In this document: positions 17,071 through 23,317 of the stretch, piece by piece
Position numbering within the stretch: the first letter of the stretch is position 1
Layout of the letters: the number at the start of each line of letters is the position of its first letter
Origin: Geoanaerobacter sp964528055
Lineage (GTDB): Bacteria; Desulfobacterota; Desulfuromonadia; Geobacterales; DSM-12255
Reading direction: 5' to 3'
Length of the DNA: 64,000 nucleotides
Assembly: GCA_964528055.1 (NCBI GenBank)
Contig: CAZGQM010000003.1
Location: 62,001-126,000, forward strand
The notes under the pieces: generated by a model
The model's input: the letters and a program-made list of their open reading frames with translations, nothing else
Told to the model about the DNA's origin: nothing
The model's database searches: none
Translations under genes and position numbers: made by a program

Positions 17071-17727
17071 TTATTTCTCCCCGAGAATACCGGATATCTC
17101 ATTGACTACTGCCCGCATCTCGGCGTGGGCCTGTGCGTCCATCCACTCTTCGACCGAAAGCCCGCGCGCCAGCGCCTCACTGTAGGCCACCCGATACCCG
17201 AGCCTTCCCTTCAACTCTGGAAGTCCCAGCTCCATCCGTCCCCCGGAAACCAGTTCCTGGGCTTCACGGGTCTGTCCACGAAAACGGGTCCAGAGAATAC
17301 GTGCATCCACCTTTGTGCGATACGCTTGGGCTTCGGTAACGGTTTGCAGCAGATCAGACACAGACCAGATTTCGGCCGCACTTGCCCCCAAAGGGATCAG
17401 ACAGAGATCGCTGACCATGATGATGGCCCGGGTCAGTTCGGCTATCCTCGGCGGTCCGTCAATGATCAGATATGAACTGGTTTCAGCACTTTTCTTGACC
17501 TGTTTGACCAATTCCCGGTGGTCCCTGACGGAGGCAAGGACAAGATTGTTTGCCTGCAGATCATCGGTCTGTCTCAGTGCAAACCAGGAAGAACTCGTCC
17601 CTTGGGGGAGATCGCAGTCGAGAAGCGTTGTCGGGCCCATCAGGGAAAAGGCCGCCGCAAGGTTGGTAGCAATGGTGGAACGCCCCACGCCCCCTTTCAC
17701 CTGTATTACTCCGACTATCTGCGCCAT
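17071..17727 (-). CDS. ParA-family ATPase with a K-to-R change in the P-loop
   Basis: ParA ATPases form DNA-bound dimers that position plasmids, chromosomes or protein machines. The 218-aa protein has the deviant Walker A loop at residues 11-18 as KGGVGRST; the signature lysine (K11) is present but the usual P-loop lysine is arginine (R16). DCDLPQGTSS and DGPPR supply the switch regions. I chose ATG 17727 because GGAG lies 6 bases upstream and family members start here; an ATG 24 bases upstream is also in frame. With the small RHH-like gene it forms an orphan partition-like cassette with no ParB nearby. Confidence 0.82.
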   Translation of the reverse strand: MAQIVGVIQVKGGVGRSTIATNLAAAFSLMGPTTLLDCDLPQGTSSSWFALRQTDDLQANNLVLASVRDHRELVKQVKKSAETSSYLIIDGPPRIAELTRAIIMVSDLCLIPLGASAAEIWSVSDLLQTVTEAQAYRTKVDARILWTRFRGQTREAQELVSGGRMELGLPELKGRLGYRVAYSEALARGLSVEEWMDAQAHAEMRAVVNEISGILGEK

Positions 17728-17996
17728 GTAAGCTCCGAATGTCGTTTTCATTTGTTCGCCGCCGCATTATTACCGCCGTGAGGCACATTGTCAAGCTGTC
17801 GAAGAGTGAATCGTTACCAGAATTTTCCTTCATCGCCACATGGCTGTTACCAAGCACCTGTATAGTTCACTGAAGAGTACAATTCTAAGTCTAACTGGCA
17901 ATCAAACCAGACCATTGCCAGCTGAGCAAAGCGCTAAACATGCTGCTGTCCGCTTGCCTATAAGAACTGTCAAATATTATGGAAGGTGGTGATCTG

Positions 17997-18086
17997 ATGT
18001 ACTGCCCGATTTTACGTCAGTATGGGAAGCACGGCTCCTGCAAAGAGTGTGGGAAGTGCAAGAAGAAGGAAAATATTGGCAATTGA
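17997..18086 (+). CDS. 29-aa cysteine-rich microprotein
   Basis: GGAAGGTGGTGATCTG precedes an ATG at 17997, giving a good ribosome site. The product (29 aa) starts MYCPIL and contains HGSCKECGKCKKK: four cysteines spaced like a zinc knuckle, with a lysine-rich tail. The frame ends at TGA 18084-18086 and is followed 14 bases later by a long hairpin, which makes a short independent transcript plausible. Confidence 0.5.
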   Translation: MYCPILRQYGKHGSCKECGKCKKKENIGN

Positions 18087-18100
18087 CCTGACATATAACG

Positions 18101-18143
18101 ACAGAAAAACAGATAGATTTCTTTGATCTAGCCGTTTTTCTGT
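18101..18143 (+). terminator. hairpin after the 29-aa gene
   Basis: ACAGAAAAAC at 18101-18110 is perfectly complementary to GTTTTTCTGT at 18134-18143 with a 23-base loop. It follows the small Cys-rich ORF. The stem is AT-rich and the T-run is inside the stem, so terminator activity is possible but weak. Confidence 0.35.
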
Positions 18144-18592
18144 AAACAGCAGCTAGCATGAAAGACAGCAGTTCTTAAGTGTTGGTCAGTGACCGCTATG
18201 ACTTTACCAGCAGACACTCTTCAGCCAGAACCTGTTTGCCGAACTCTCTTGCCTTTCGGAAATTCAGGGTCAAGCTCGCTGATTCGCTGCTGATAACGGA
18301 CCAGTCGCCGCTTCTCTCGCTGCATAAATTCGTCTTTCGTTATCAGATTACTGTAGTCCAGTCCGAGCGATTATTCTTGGATTCATTTATTGAAGCGATG
18401 GGAGTGCTTTCTTCGGAGAGCAGTCTTTATTTTTCTGAATGCATTAATTGTGATTAATTAGCATTCAATAATTAACCACCATCGGCGTCCAAAATTGATC
18501 CCCCTCAGCGAAGCATTGTTGAGATGAAGTTACAGGTGTGAAAATATCATGAAACAATTAGAATTCATTTTGCAGCCACATTTTGCAGCCAC
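18144..18592. other. AT-rich stretch without a convincing gene
   Basis: Apart from the short minus-strand remnant at 18221-18325, no supported gene is seen. It holds one 21-bp unit (18481-18501) of the ATCGGC...GACCC repeat family described at 20.7-21 kb, and a tandem 13-bp duplication (CATTTTGCAGCCA at 18566-18578 and 18579-18591). This looks like scar tissue from mobile elements. Confidence 0.5.
18221..18325 (-). pseudogene. possible gene remnant (34-aa ORF)
   Basis: On the minus strand a frame reads MQREKRRLVRYQQRISELDP and onward to PKGKRVRQTGSG, stopping at 18221. The composition is natural for a basic C-terminal protein tail, and the open frame extends about 18 codons upstream without a start codon before a TAA. 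It looks like the end of a longer gene whose front is lost. No family recognised. Confidence 0.25.
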
Positions 18593-18610
18593 CTAAAAAA
18601 CGTCCCGTAA

Positions 18611-18692
18611 TTTCGGCATGCCGAAATACACCTTATGATTGAAGTAGCGCTTTAAATATAGCCAACTCTTGTATTCATTTAACTGACAAACC
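18611..18692 (+). repeat. 80-bp direct repeat, left copy (palindrome TTTCGGCATGCCGAAA)
   Basis: The copy starts with the perfect 16-base palindrome TTTCGGCATGCCGAAA, has CTTTAAATA 23 bases later and ATTTAACTG 18 bases after that, ending in CAAACC. The same blocks in the same order and almost the same spacing recur at 21842-21923, so this is one diverged repeat bounding 3.3 kb. It may be an element end or recombinase site. Confidence 0.6.
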
Positions 18693-18773
18693 TGAATCAA
18701 AATCAGACTAGTGCACGAACTCAACGAGCAATGACCTTCTATGATTTCCTTACTGGCCTTTCTAGCCACTCCG

Positions 18774-19169
18774 TCATTGTATCTTCGATGACAGTAAAGG
18801 GCAAAACGCCATGACAACCATTCCGACTGCCAGTAAATTGCCTTTCAAAACATTGAATTCATCGAAAATGATTGACCATCGTGCCTTCATAACCAATCTC
18901 CCCAAGGCTACGTCGAATGCCGCCATAACCAATGACAATGAGATCCCAAGTTTTATAAGGCCGCTGTCGGTGTGAATATTCAGTGTGGGGACGTAAAAGT
19001 AGCAGATGATCAGGCAGAGGGTTAAAGCTGATACCATTGATACTCTTTTCGCATTTGCTACACCCATTCGTTTATTCAGGAGAACGGTTCTGGCAATCCC
19101 GTTCAGTGTCTCTCCTGAAGCGACAAGGAGATACAAACCGCATATCTTGAGTAGTGCGTAAAGATCCAA
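18774..19169 (-). CDS. small membrane protein, 131 aa
   Basis: The protein consists largely of four hydrophobic helices (LLKICGLYLLVA, VSMVSALTLCLIICYFYV, LIKLGISLSLVMAAFDVAL, GNLLAVGMVVMAFC). The start is TTG 19169 with GAGG 5 bases upstream. A helix-boundary segment GETLNGIARTVLLNKRMG carries polar residues that could be functional. I do not recognise a characterised family. It lies 20 bases downstream of the HU-like gene on the same strand and could be cotranscribed. Confidence 0.6.
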   Translation of the reverse strand: MDLYALLKICGLYLLVASGETLNGIARTVLLNKRMGVANAKRVSMVSALTLCLIICYFYVPTLNIHTDSGLIKLGISLSLVMAAFDVALGRLVMKARWSIIFDEFNVLKGNLLAVGMVVMAFCPLLSSKIQ

Positions 19170-19189
19170 GTGCGCCTCAATGATTTGAA

Positions 19190-19471
19190 TTACTGGGCAG
19201 CATCAACCCGTTCCTTGAGATCCTTGCCGACTTTGAAGAACGGCGATTTCTTGGGTTTGACGACAACTTCTTCTCCTGTACTGGGATTCCTGCCGGTATA
19301 TCCCTCATAGTCACGGACCTCGAAACTGCCGAAGCCACGGATCTCTATCCTGTCACCGGAAGCAAGGGCATTCGTCATTGCATCAAAGACTGTGTTGATA
19401 ACCTTGTCAGCCTTGGCAACAGGAAGGTTTGCCTTGGCCGCAACGGTTTCTATCAGACCAGATTTGTTCAT
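19190..19471 (-). CDS. HU/IHF-family DNA-bending protein
   Basis: The 93-aa protein is a full-length member: MNKSGLIETVAAKANL at the start, then GDRIEIRGFGSFEVRDYEGYTGRNPSTGEE (in pieces), which is the dimer and DNA-clamp arm region with the conserved GRNP. Such proteins bend and compact DNA and support recombination. ATG 19471 follows GGAGGAAGAGAA. Its start overlaps the stop of the 54-aa gene by 4 bases, so the two are coupled. Whether it counts as HU or an IHF-beta subunit is not certain; no second subunit is nearby. Confidence 0.92.
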   Translation of the reverse strand: MNKSGLIETVAAKANLPVAKADKVINTVFDAMTNALASGDRIEIRGFGSFEVRDYEGYTGRNPSTGEEVVVKPKKSPFFKVGKDLKERVDAAQ

Positions 19472-19632
19472 TTCTCTTCCTCCGCAAGTGTAATTACACG
19501 TTTTGACCACTCAATAGCCTGGCGGTAGCGCTCCATTTCGTTAGCAGTATGCAGCTTACCGCTGGTCATCGCCAACGATGCTTCCCGTAATTCTTTCAAA
19601 GCTGCAAGTAAATCACTTTCTATAAGCGTCAC
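19468..19632 (-). CDS. 54-aa coupled small protein of unknown function
   Basis: GTG 19632 has GGAGGTTAGTT in front, which beats the in-frame ATG upstream. The protein is helical and polar (LIESDLLAALKELREA ... NEMERYRQAIEWSKRVI) and ends in acidic EEEK. Its stop overlaps the HU-like start. A diverged second copy of the DNA for the C-terminal half lies at 20997-21068, so the module has been duplicated once. Function unknown. Confidence 0.6.
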   Translation of the reverse strand: MTLIESDLLAALKELREASLAMTSGKLHTANEMERYRQAIEWSKRVITLAEEEK

Positions 19633-19733
19633 AACTAACCTCCAGAAGACAGGGTATTTTTCTATCACAACCAACTGATTCCAGCCATGACCATATTCAA
19701 TGTGGAGAAGAGAGCAGGTTTCACCCTACCCCC

Positions 19734-19788
19734 CCCCTCATCAAACAGTGCATCCGGTTTTCCCGCACACGGCTTTACGATGTTCTTC
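19734..19788 (-). mobile_element. possible group II intron scrap (conserved hairpin)
   Basis: Read on the minus strand this segment is AGCCGTGTGCGGGAAAACCGG followed by a pairing strand and TTTGATGAGGGGGG. The hairpin with a GGGAAAACC apex and the GATGAGGGG tail resembles the conserved hairpin near intron-encoded reverse transcriptase genes of bacterial group II introns. No reverse transcriptase frame survives beside it. The identification is from memory of the motif and needs a covariance search. Confidence 0.35.
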
Positions 19789-19863
19789 ACTGAAAGAAAA
19801 GTCGATCAAATAGACCAGCAGTTTGCCATCGGCATTGAAAACCCCATCTATAGCAGATCTGTA

Positions 19864-20061
19864 TTATTCATAAATGGCTTCGGCCGCTTCAATTATCTCA
19901 TCCACAGGCCTTATGCGGTAATGTATCCCTTGTCCATTCCGCAGAAGGCACAACAGTTCGAATATCTTGCCAAAGCGGAAAGAAGGGTCAAACAAGAGAG
20001 GCTCAGCGATGACTGTAGTAAGACATCTAACACCATGCGATGCGATGGCCCTCGGAGTCAT
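19864..20061 (-). pseudogene. C-terminal fragment of an unidentified protein
   Basis: The minus-strand frame (65 aa from ATG 20061) has natural protein composition: HGVRCLTTVIAEPLLFDP, FGKIFELLCLLRNGQG, then RPVDEIIEAAEAIYE. The frame stays open upstream without a start into the end of the toxin-like gene at 20118, so the front of the protein is missing or the gene was truncated when the toxin gene arrived. I do not recognise it. Confidence 0.35.
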
Positions 20062-20117
20062 CGTGGCATCTTTTATATCGGTTGCAATGCGATGAACACG
20101 GGAGGAGCTTTTAAATC

Positions 20118-20414
20118 TTAGCGCTTGTACGCATTATCGTGTTGAGTGTGCAAACTGATCAACACTATGATTGGCCCCTGCAGCAAGCAGGTTACAGCAC
20201 GTGCACTAACGGTTACCCGAATGGAATAGAGTTGCTCGCCGGAAACCGGTTCTACCATGCCATGGAGCTTTTCGAAATTCAGCCCTGGGTACTGCCACAG
20301 TTGGTTCAGGTCCAGTGACCGCAGCAGGAGCAATGTCTTTGCCACAGCCTTCTTCACTGGCAGCTCCGCTGCCATGACCGCCTTATCAAACTCGGGACGG
20401 ACTTCAACCCTCAT
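20118..20414 (-). CDS. RelE/HigB-like toxin
   Basis: The 98-aa protein resembles the compact RelE/ParE toxin fold: basic N-terminal helix region, the LWQYPGLNFEKLHGM stretch, then strands YSIRVTVSARAVTCLL and IIVLISLHTQHDNAYKR, where the final H-x-x-x-Y-x-R tail is like that of ribosome-dependent mRNA interferases. It overlaps the upstream antitoxin-like gene by 11 bases, the usual organisation of toxin-antitoxin pairs. Target and activity are inferred from the family. Confidence 0.7.
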   Translation of the reverse strand: MRVEVRPEFDKAVMAAELPVKKAVAKTLLLLRSLDLNQLWQYPGLNFEKLHGMVEPVSGEQLYSIRVTVSARAVTCLLQGPIIVLISLHTQHDNAYKR

Positions 20415-20679
20415 TCGTCCACCTCTTTACCAATTCCGCAGCCTGCTCATCTGTCTCGATAACAATAGAAGGACTGGGGTCTAACATAGATGTTTCTATC
20501 TGCTGCTTACTTTCAGTGGTCCAGGCCCACAACTGGTGTTTTGGAATGGTTTCCACAGGAATAAGCAAGATTCGTCCATCCTCAAGAATTTCAAGATCGA
20601 TCGTATCTCCAGGTTTAATACCGGAGTTAGGGGGAAGAGTTATTCTCCGTCTCGTATCTGTCTGTAACAGCATGGCCAT
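20404..20679 (-). CDS. AbrB/MazE-like antitoxin
   Basis: The 91-aa protein starts with a swapped-hairpin AbrB domain: LLQTDTRRRITLPPNSGIKPGD, then IDLEILEDGRILLIPVE. This fold binds DNA and represses its own operon. The C-terminal half (DPSPSIVIETDEQAAELVKRW) is acidic, suitable for wrapping the toxin. It is the first gene of a two-gene module with the RelE-like protein. The ATG is preceded by TAGGAGGTAATGGCC on the minus strand, so either of two near-adjacent start codons may be used. Confidence 0.75.
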   Translation of the reverse strand: MAMLLQTDTRRRITLPPNSGIKPGDTIDLEILEDGRILLIPVETIPKHQLWAWTTESKQQIETSMLDPSPSIVIETDEQAAELVKRWTNEG

Positions 20680-20737
20680 TACCTCCTAAACAATATTACC
20701 ATTTCTTATTAAAATGGGCAATACCCTCAAACTGTTA

Positions 20738-20883
20738 ATCGGCATCCAACTTAGACCCCAGATCGGCGCCGAACCGTGACCCACTTGCATTGCTAACATC
20801 CTAATTTATGGCTGGAAACAATTTTGTATGGGGTGTGGATCGGCATGGTGATTTGACCCATCATCGGCGTCGAACCTTGACCC
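20738..20883 (+). repeat. four 21-bp units in two pairs, IS21-type multiple end repeats
   Basis: Units at 20738-20758, 20762-20782, 20839-20859 and 20863-20883 all begin ATCGGC and end GACCC. Within each pair the units are spaced exactly 24 bases apart. Multiple repeated units inside the ends are a known feature of IS21-family elements. No istA or istB gene is present. Confidence 0.55.
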
Positions 20884-20931
20884 GTGTTTCCTTTCAATTC
20901 ATTGTCAGATCAGCTTGTTAAAGATTCATGT

Positions 20932-20976
20932 GGGTCACCCTTCGACGCCGATGAAGGGTCATAATTGAAATCTGAT
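20932..20976 (-). repeat. inverted pair of the same 21-bp units
   Basis: GGGTCACCCTTCGACGCCGAT at 20932-20952 is an inverted unit, and a weaker inverted unit follows 24 bases on at 20956-20976. They face the direct pair at 20839-20883 across 48 bases, so 20839-20976 has the form of an element with its interior deleted. Confidence 0.5.
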
Positions 20977-20996
20977 TCACAAAGGGATCCAGGGCG

Positions 20997-21068
20997 ATAG
21001 ACCACTCAATAGCCCGTAGATATCGCTCCATTTCATTTGCTGAATGAAGTTTGCCACTGGGGCGAGCA
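20997..21068 (-). pseudogene. diverged partial copy of the 54-aa gene
   Basis: The minus strand reads GKLHSANEMERYLRAIEWS in one frame, matching GKLHTANEMERYRQAIEWS of the gene at 19468-19632. At the DNA level ACCACTCAATAGCC and CGCTCCATTTC are shared. The frame has no start codon or ribosome site and the C-terminal part is replaced by unrelated sequence. Confidence 0.6.
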
Positions 21069-21123
21069 TCCTGAAAACAACAGTCCTCCTTGACAGAGTG
21101 CAGTCATTGCACTAATGTAAAAC

Positions 21124-21352
21124 ATGCCGATCATATCGTTTTCTGAATTGTATTATCTATATCAATACCCGTGACCATAACCCGCCCCACTTTCACATTC
21201 GGATGAATGACGGACGTGAAGCGCTGGTGGAGATCGAATCTCTGGAAATTCATTCGCATGGTATTACGCAAAGGGAAATCAAAGATCCTCTGGTCTGGGC
21301 AGTAGGCAACCGGGAGATGCTCATTGTCAAATTCAAGGAGTACAATCCATGA
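21124..21352 (+). pseudogene. DUF4160 gene with a frameshift
   Basis: ATG 21124 begins MPII and then needs a frame change after ATAT to continue as RFLNCIIYINTRDHNPPHFH, the typical DUF4160 opening with its NPPHFH signature, through to KFKEYNP and a stop at 21350-21352. About two bases are missing near 21136. The stop overlaps the ATG of the DUF2442 gene, the usual pairing of these two families. So this is a recently broken first gene of a DUF4160-DUF2442 module. Confidence 0.75.
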
Positions 21353-21798
21353 AAAATCAGCCTTTCAAAATTGAGGCAGTAAAGATAAACGGACCATTTC
21401 GTCTTTCTGTAACCTTTGGCGACCGTATAACCATGGATATAGACCTTGCTGACATTTTTGACAAATATCCTGTTCTGCTTCCTCTAAAGGATCCATCAAT
21501 TTTCTCAACCGCTCGTATCGATGAATTCTGTTCCCGGATTCTGTGGACAGACGAAATTGATCTTGCAGGAGACAACCTGAGAGCCGAGGCTGTTGAGCAG
21601 GCCGGAGGGATATCCCATGAACGGATCTGGAACTGGATGCATCGAAACAGGTTAACGTTGGATGCTGCTGCAGAGGCTTTAGGAATCAGCAGGCGAATGG
21701 TTGCCTACTACCGGAACGGAGAAAAGCCGATACCGAAACACATATGGCTTGCCTGCCAAGGGTGGGAATATTGTACGTCACACCGGCATGCTGCATGA
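21349..21798 (+). CDS. DUF2442 protein with C-terminal helix-turn-helix
   Basis: Residues 1-85 are a DUF2442 domain (RLSVTFGDRITMDIDLADIF, then LKDPSIFSTARI and LCWTDEIDL-like LWTDEIDLAGDNL). The C-terminal 60 residues form an XRE-like helix-turn-helix (NRLTLDAAAEALGISRRMVAYYRNG). Such proteins sit with DUF4160 partners and are suspected antitoxins or regulators; that is not established here. The partner upstream is frameshifted, so this half may be an orphan. ATG 21349 overlaps the partner stop, with AAGGAG 6 bases before it. Confidence 0.82.
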   Translation: MKNQPFKIEAVKINGPFRLSVTFGDRITMDIDLADIFDKYPVLLPLKDPSIFSTARIDEFCSRILWTDEIDLAGDNLRAEAVEQAGGISHERIWNWMHRNRLTLDAAAEALGISRRMVAYYRNGEKPIPKHIWLACQGWEYCTSHRHAA

Positions 21799-21841
21799 CT
21801 ATATCGACAGAATCCTTCGCGGTGACTGAATTTGAAGAAGT

Positions 21842-21923
21842 TTTCGGCATGCCGAAAATGAGATGTTCAATTCTGGAATCACTTTAAATACTGCCCCCTA
21901 TTGTTTTGATTTAACTGCAAACC
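21842..21923 (+). repeat. 80-bp direct repeat, right copy
   Basis: Second copy of the repeat at 18611-18692: identical 16-base palindrome TTTCGGCATGCCGAAA, CTTTAAATA after 24 bases, ATTTAACTG after another 18, then CAAACC. Same orientation as the left copy. Confidence 0.6.
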
Positions 21924-22099
21924 AAGCAGATCGTTAATAACAAGGTTAAATCATTTTGCTAGAGGCTCCTTCAAGATAAAATATCCCCTCAAGAAAAAAT
22001 ATCCCCCCATTGACTACGTGAAGTTTCCTTATTATAAATAAACAGCAGTATTTTCTGGGTGGTACAGCCTCAATCTAGGCATATCCATTCATCCTCCAG

Positions 22100-22290
22100 C
22101 GATTAGAGCTAGGAGACGAACCGGATGGGAAACGTATCCCATGCCGGTAGGCCACACATCAACCAACCCCATTCGCTTGGTTGACCGGCGGAGCTATATC
22201 CGTCGGCAGGGTCTGTCTCTGCTCTATTCATTTGAATAATAGCAAACCCTTTGTAGTGGCCCGAGAATTCGTGATTCTCGGGCTTTTTGC
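22100..22290 (+). ncRNA. probable structured RNA with terminator
   Basis: Three strong stems follow one another with almost no gap. Hairpin 1 (22120-22148) pairs ACCGGATGGGA with TCCCAT-G-CCGGT, a single G bulged. Hairpin 2 (22159-22184) pairs TCAACCAA with TTGGTTGA. Hairpin 3 (22185-22206) pairs CCGGCGG with CCGTCGG. A textbook intrinsic terminator closes the unit at 22259-22288. No protein frame fits. It does not match the riboswitch, SRP, 6S or tmRNA consensus sequences I know. Placed 41 bases before an AT-rich orphan gene with its own ribosome site, it could be a leader or a separate small RNA. Confidence 0.5.
22259..22288 (+). terminator. strong intrinsic terminator upstream of the orphan gene
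   Basis: GCCCGAGAAT pairs perfectly with ATTCTCGGGC around a 5-base loop and is followed by TTTTT. It ends the structured region and precedes the gene at 22331, so it either ends a small RNA or attenuates the gene. Confidence 0.85.
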
Positions 22291-22330
22291 GTTTTGCAGC
22301 CCATTACTCAAAATAAGGAGGAAAAAAGCA

Positions 22331-23317
22331 ATGAAGAAAAAAAGAGAGCGTAGTTCACAAGAAGAGGTTCAAATGGAAATTAGTCTAATTCAGCCTGGAC
22401 AGGAAACAATGAAGATAGCAGGAACTCAAGATATACTTCGCATAGAATTTACAGATCCTAGTTGCGAAGAAATACATATAGCAATAACATTGCCGACTGT
22501 TATATCAATGATAAAATACATTGATGACACGCTTAAGACAGTAATGCAAGAGAAGTACAATCCACATTATACATTGAAGCAGGATGGCAATTATATGAAA
22601 TATATTTATGATACTAAATTTAGCTCTGACGAAATATCAAACCAGAAATTAAAAGATTATCATCATTCTGGCAAGATGTTTATCATAAATAACATGCTAA
22701 ATATGTCCGAAGAAGGTCGCTTAAATGCATTCACCGATGACTTATATTCACTTGTTAAAAAACATGCTGTATGTTTGTACGGATACGACAATTCGAATCA
22801 GCGACAGCTTGACGATTCAGAAAAATTTACCACATCAATAAAAATTATAAATAGAATTTGGAACTATATCAGTAATCAATGCAAAATCGATTTCAAGTTA
22901 AACAATACTTCGATCGATAAAATGAGTGTTTTCGGGAAAACACCCCCACCAATTAAGGAATGGATTGATAATTTACCACAAGATATAAACGAGTATGATT
23001 ATGATTTCATTTTCACTTATTTTTGTGATGGCAAGTTAGAGTGGAAGGCTCGGATTGCAGCATCAGACCGCAAAACAACGTATGATGTAAAAATATTGGA
23101 CGCAGATTTTATCAAGTCACTGCAAAGCGCAGACAGTAATAAAGAAAACGGGCTGCTTTTCGGGGATGTTTACAGATGTAAATGTCGGATATTCCGAGAT
23201 TATTTAAACGACAAAACAATCTACGAAATCATCCATGTCGGGGAGCGAATCCGCGCAAAGGAATTCATGCACCAGCAGGAGCTGAATTTTGCTCCTCATG
23301 ACGAGCCATCCACGTGA
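22331..23317 (+). CDS. AT-rich orphan gene, 328 aa, unknown function
   Basis: ATG 22331 follows AAGGAGGAAAAAAGCA, an ideal ribosome site; a longer frame from 22181 would run through the RNA and terminator and is not credible. The protein is charged and mixed alpha/beta, begins with a basic patch (MKKKRERSSQEE) and has no signal or membrane helix. Landmarks are ITLPTVISMIKYIDDTLK, DYDFIFTYFCDGKLEW and GLLFGDVYRCKCRIFRDYL. Base and codon use are much more AT-rich than the host genes, a sign of transfer. I recognise no family. A defence or mobile-element function is a guess from its setting only. Confidence 0.75.
   Translation: MKKKRERSSQEEVQMEISLIQPGQETMKIAGTQDILRIEFTDPSCEEIHIAITLPTVISMIKYIDDTLKTVMQEKYNPHYTLKQDGNYMKYIYDTKFSSDEISNQKLKDYHHSGKMFIINNMLNMSEEGRLNAFTDDLYSLVKKHAVCLYGYDNSNQRQLDDSEKFTTSIKIINRIWNYISNQCKIDFKLNNTSIDKMSVFGKTPPPIKEWIDNLPQDINEYDYDFIFTYFCDGKLEWKARIAASDRKTTYDVKILDADFIKSLQSADSNKENGLLFGDVYRCKCRIFRDYLNDKTIYEIIHVGERIRAKEFMHQQELNFAPHDEPST

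Noticed and set aside
18593..18817. 74-aa minus-strand ORF across the left 80-bp repeat
   Set aside because: Composition is random (many Cys, Ser), no ribosome site, and it runs over the repeat.
19687..20121. 144-aa plus-strand ORF
   Set aside because: Low-complexity start over the C-run and no family signal; the minus strand carries better protein-like sequence and the intron-like hairpin.
22100..22210. Cyclic di-GMP, TPP or FMN riboswitch
   Set aside because: The region has strong stems but lacks the invariant core strings of those classes (no GCAAAGCC, no CTGAGA, no FMN core).
22181..22330. 50-residue extension of the orphan protein
   Set aside because: It would pass through stems and an intrinsic terminator; ATG 22331 has an ideal ribosome site.
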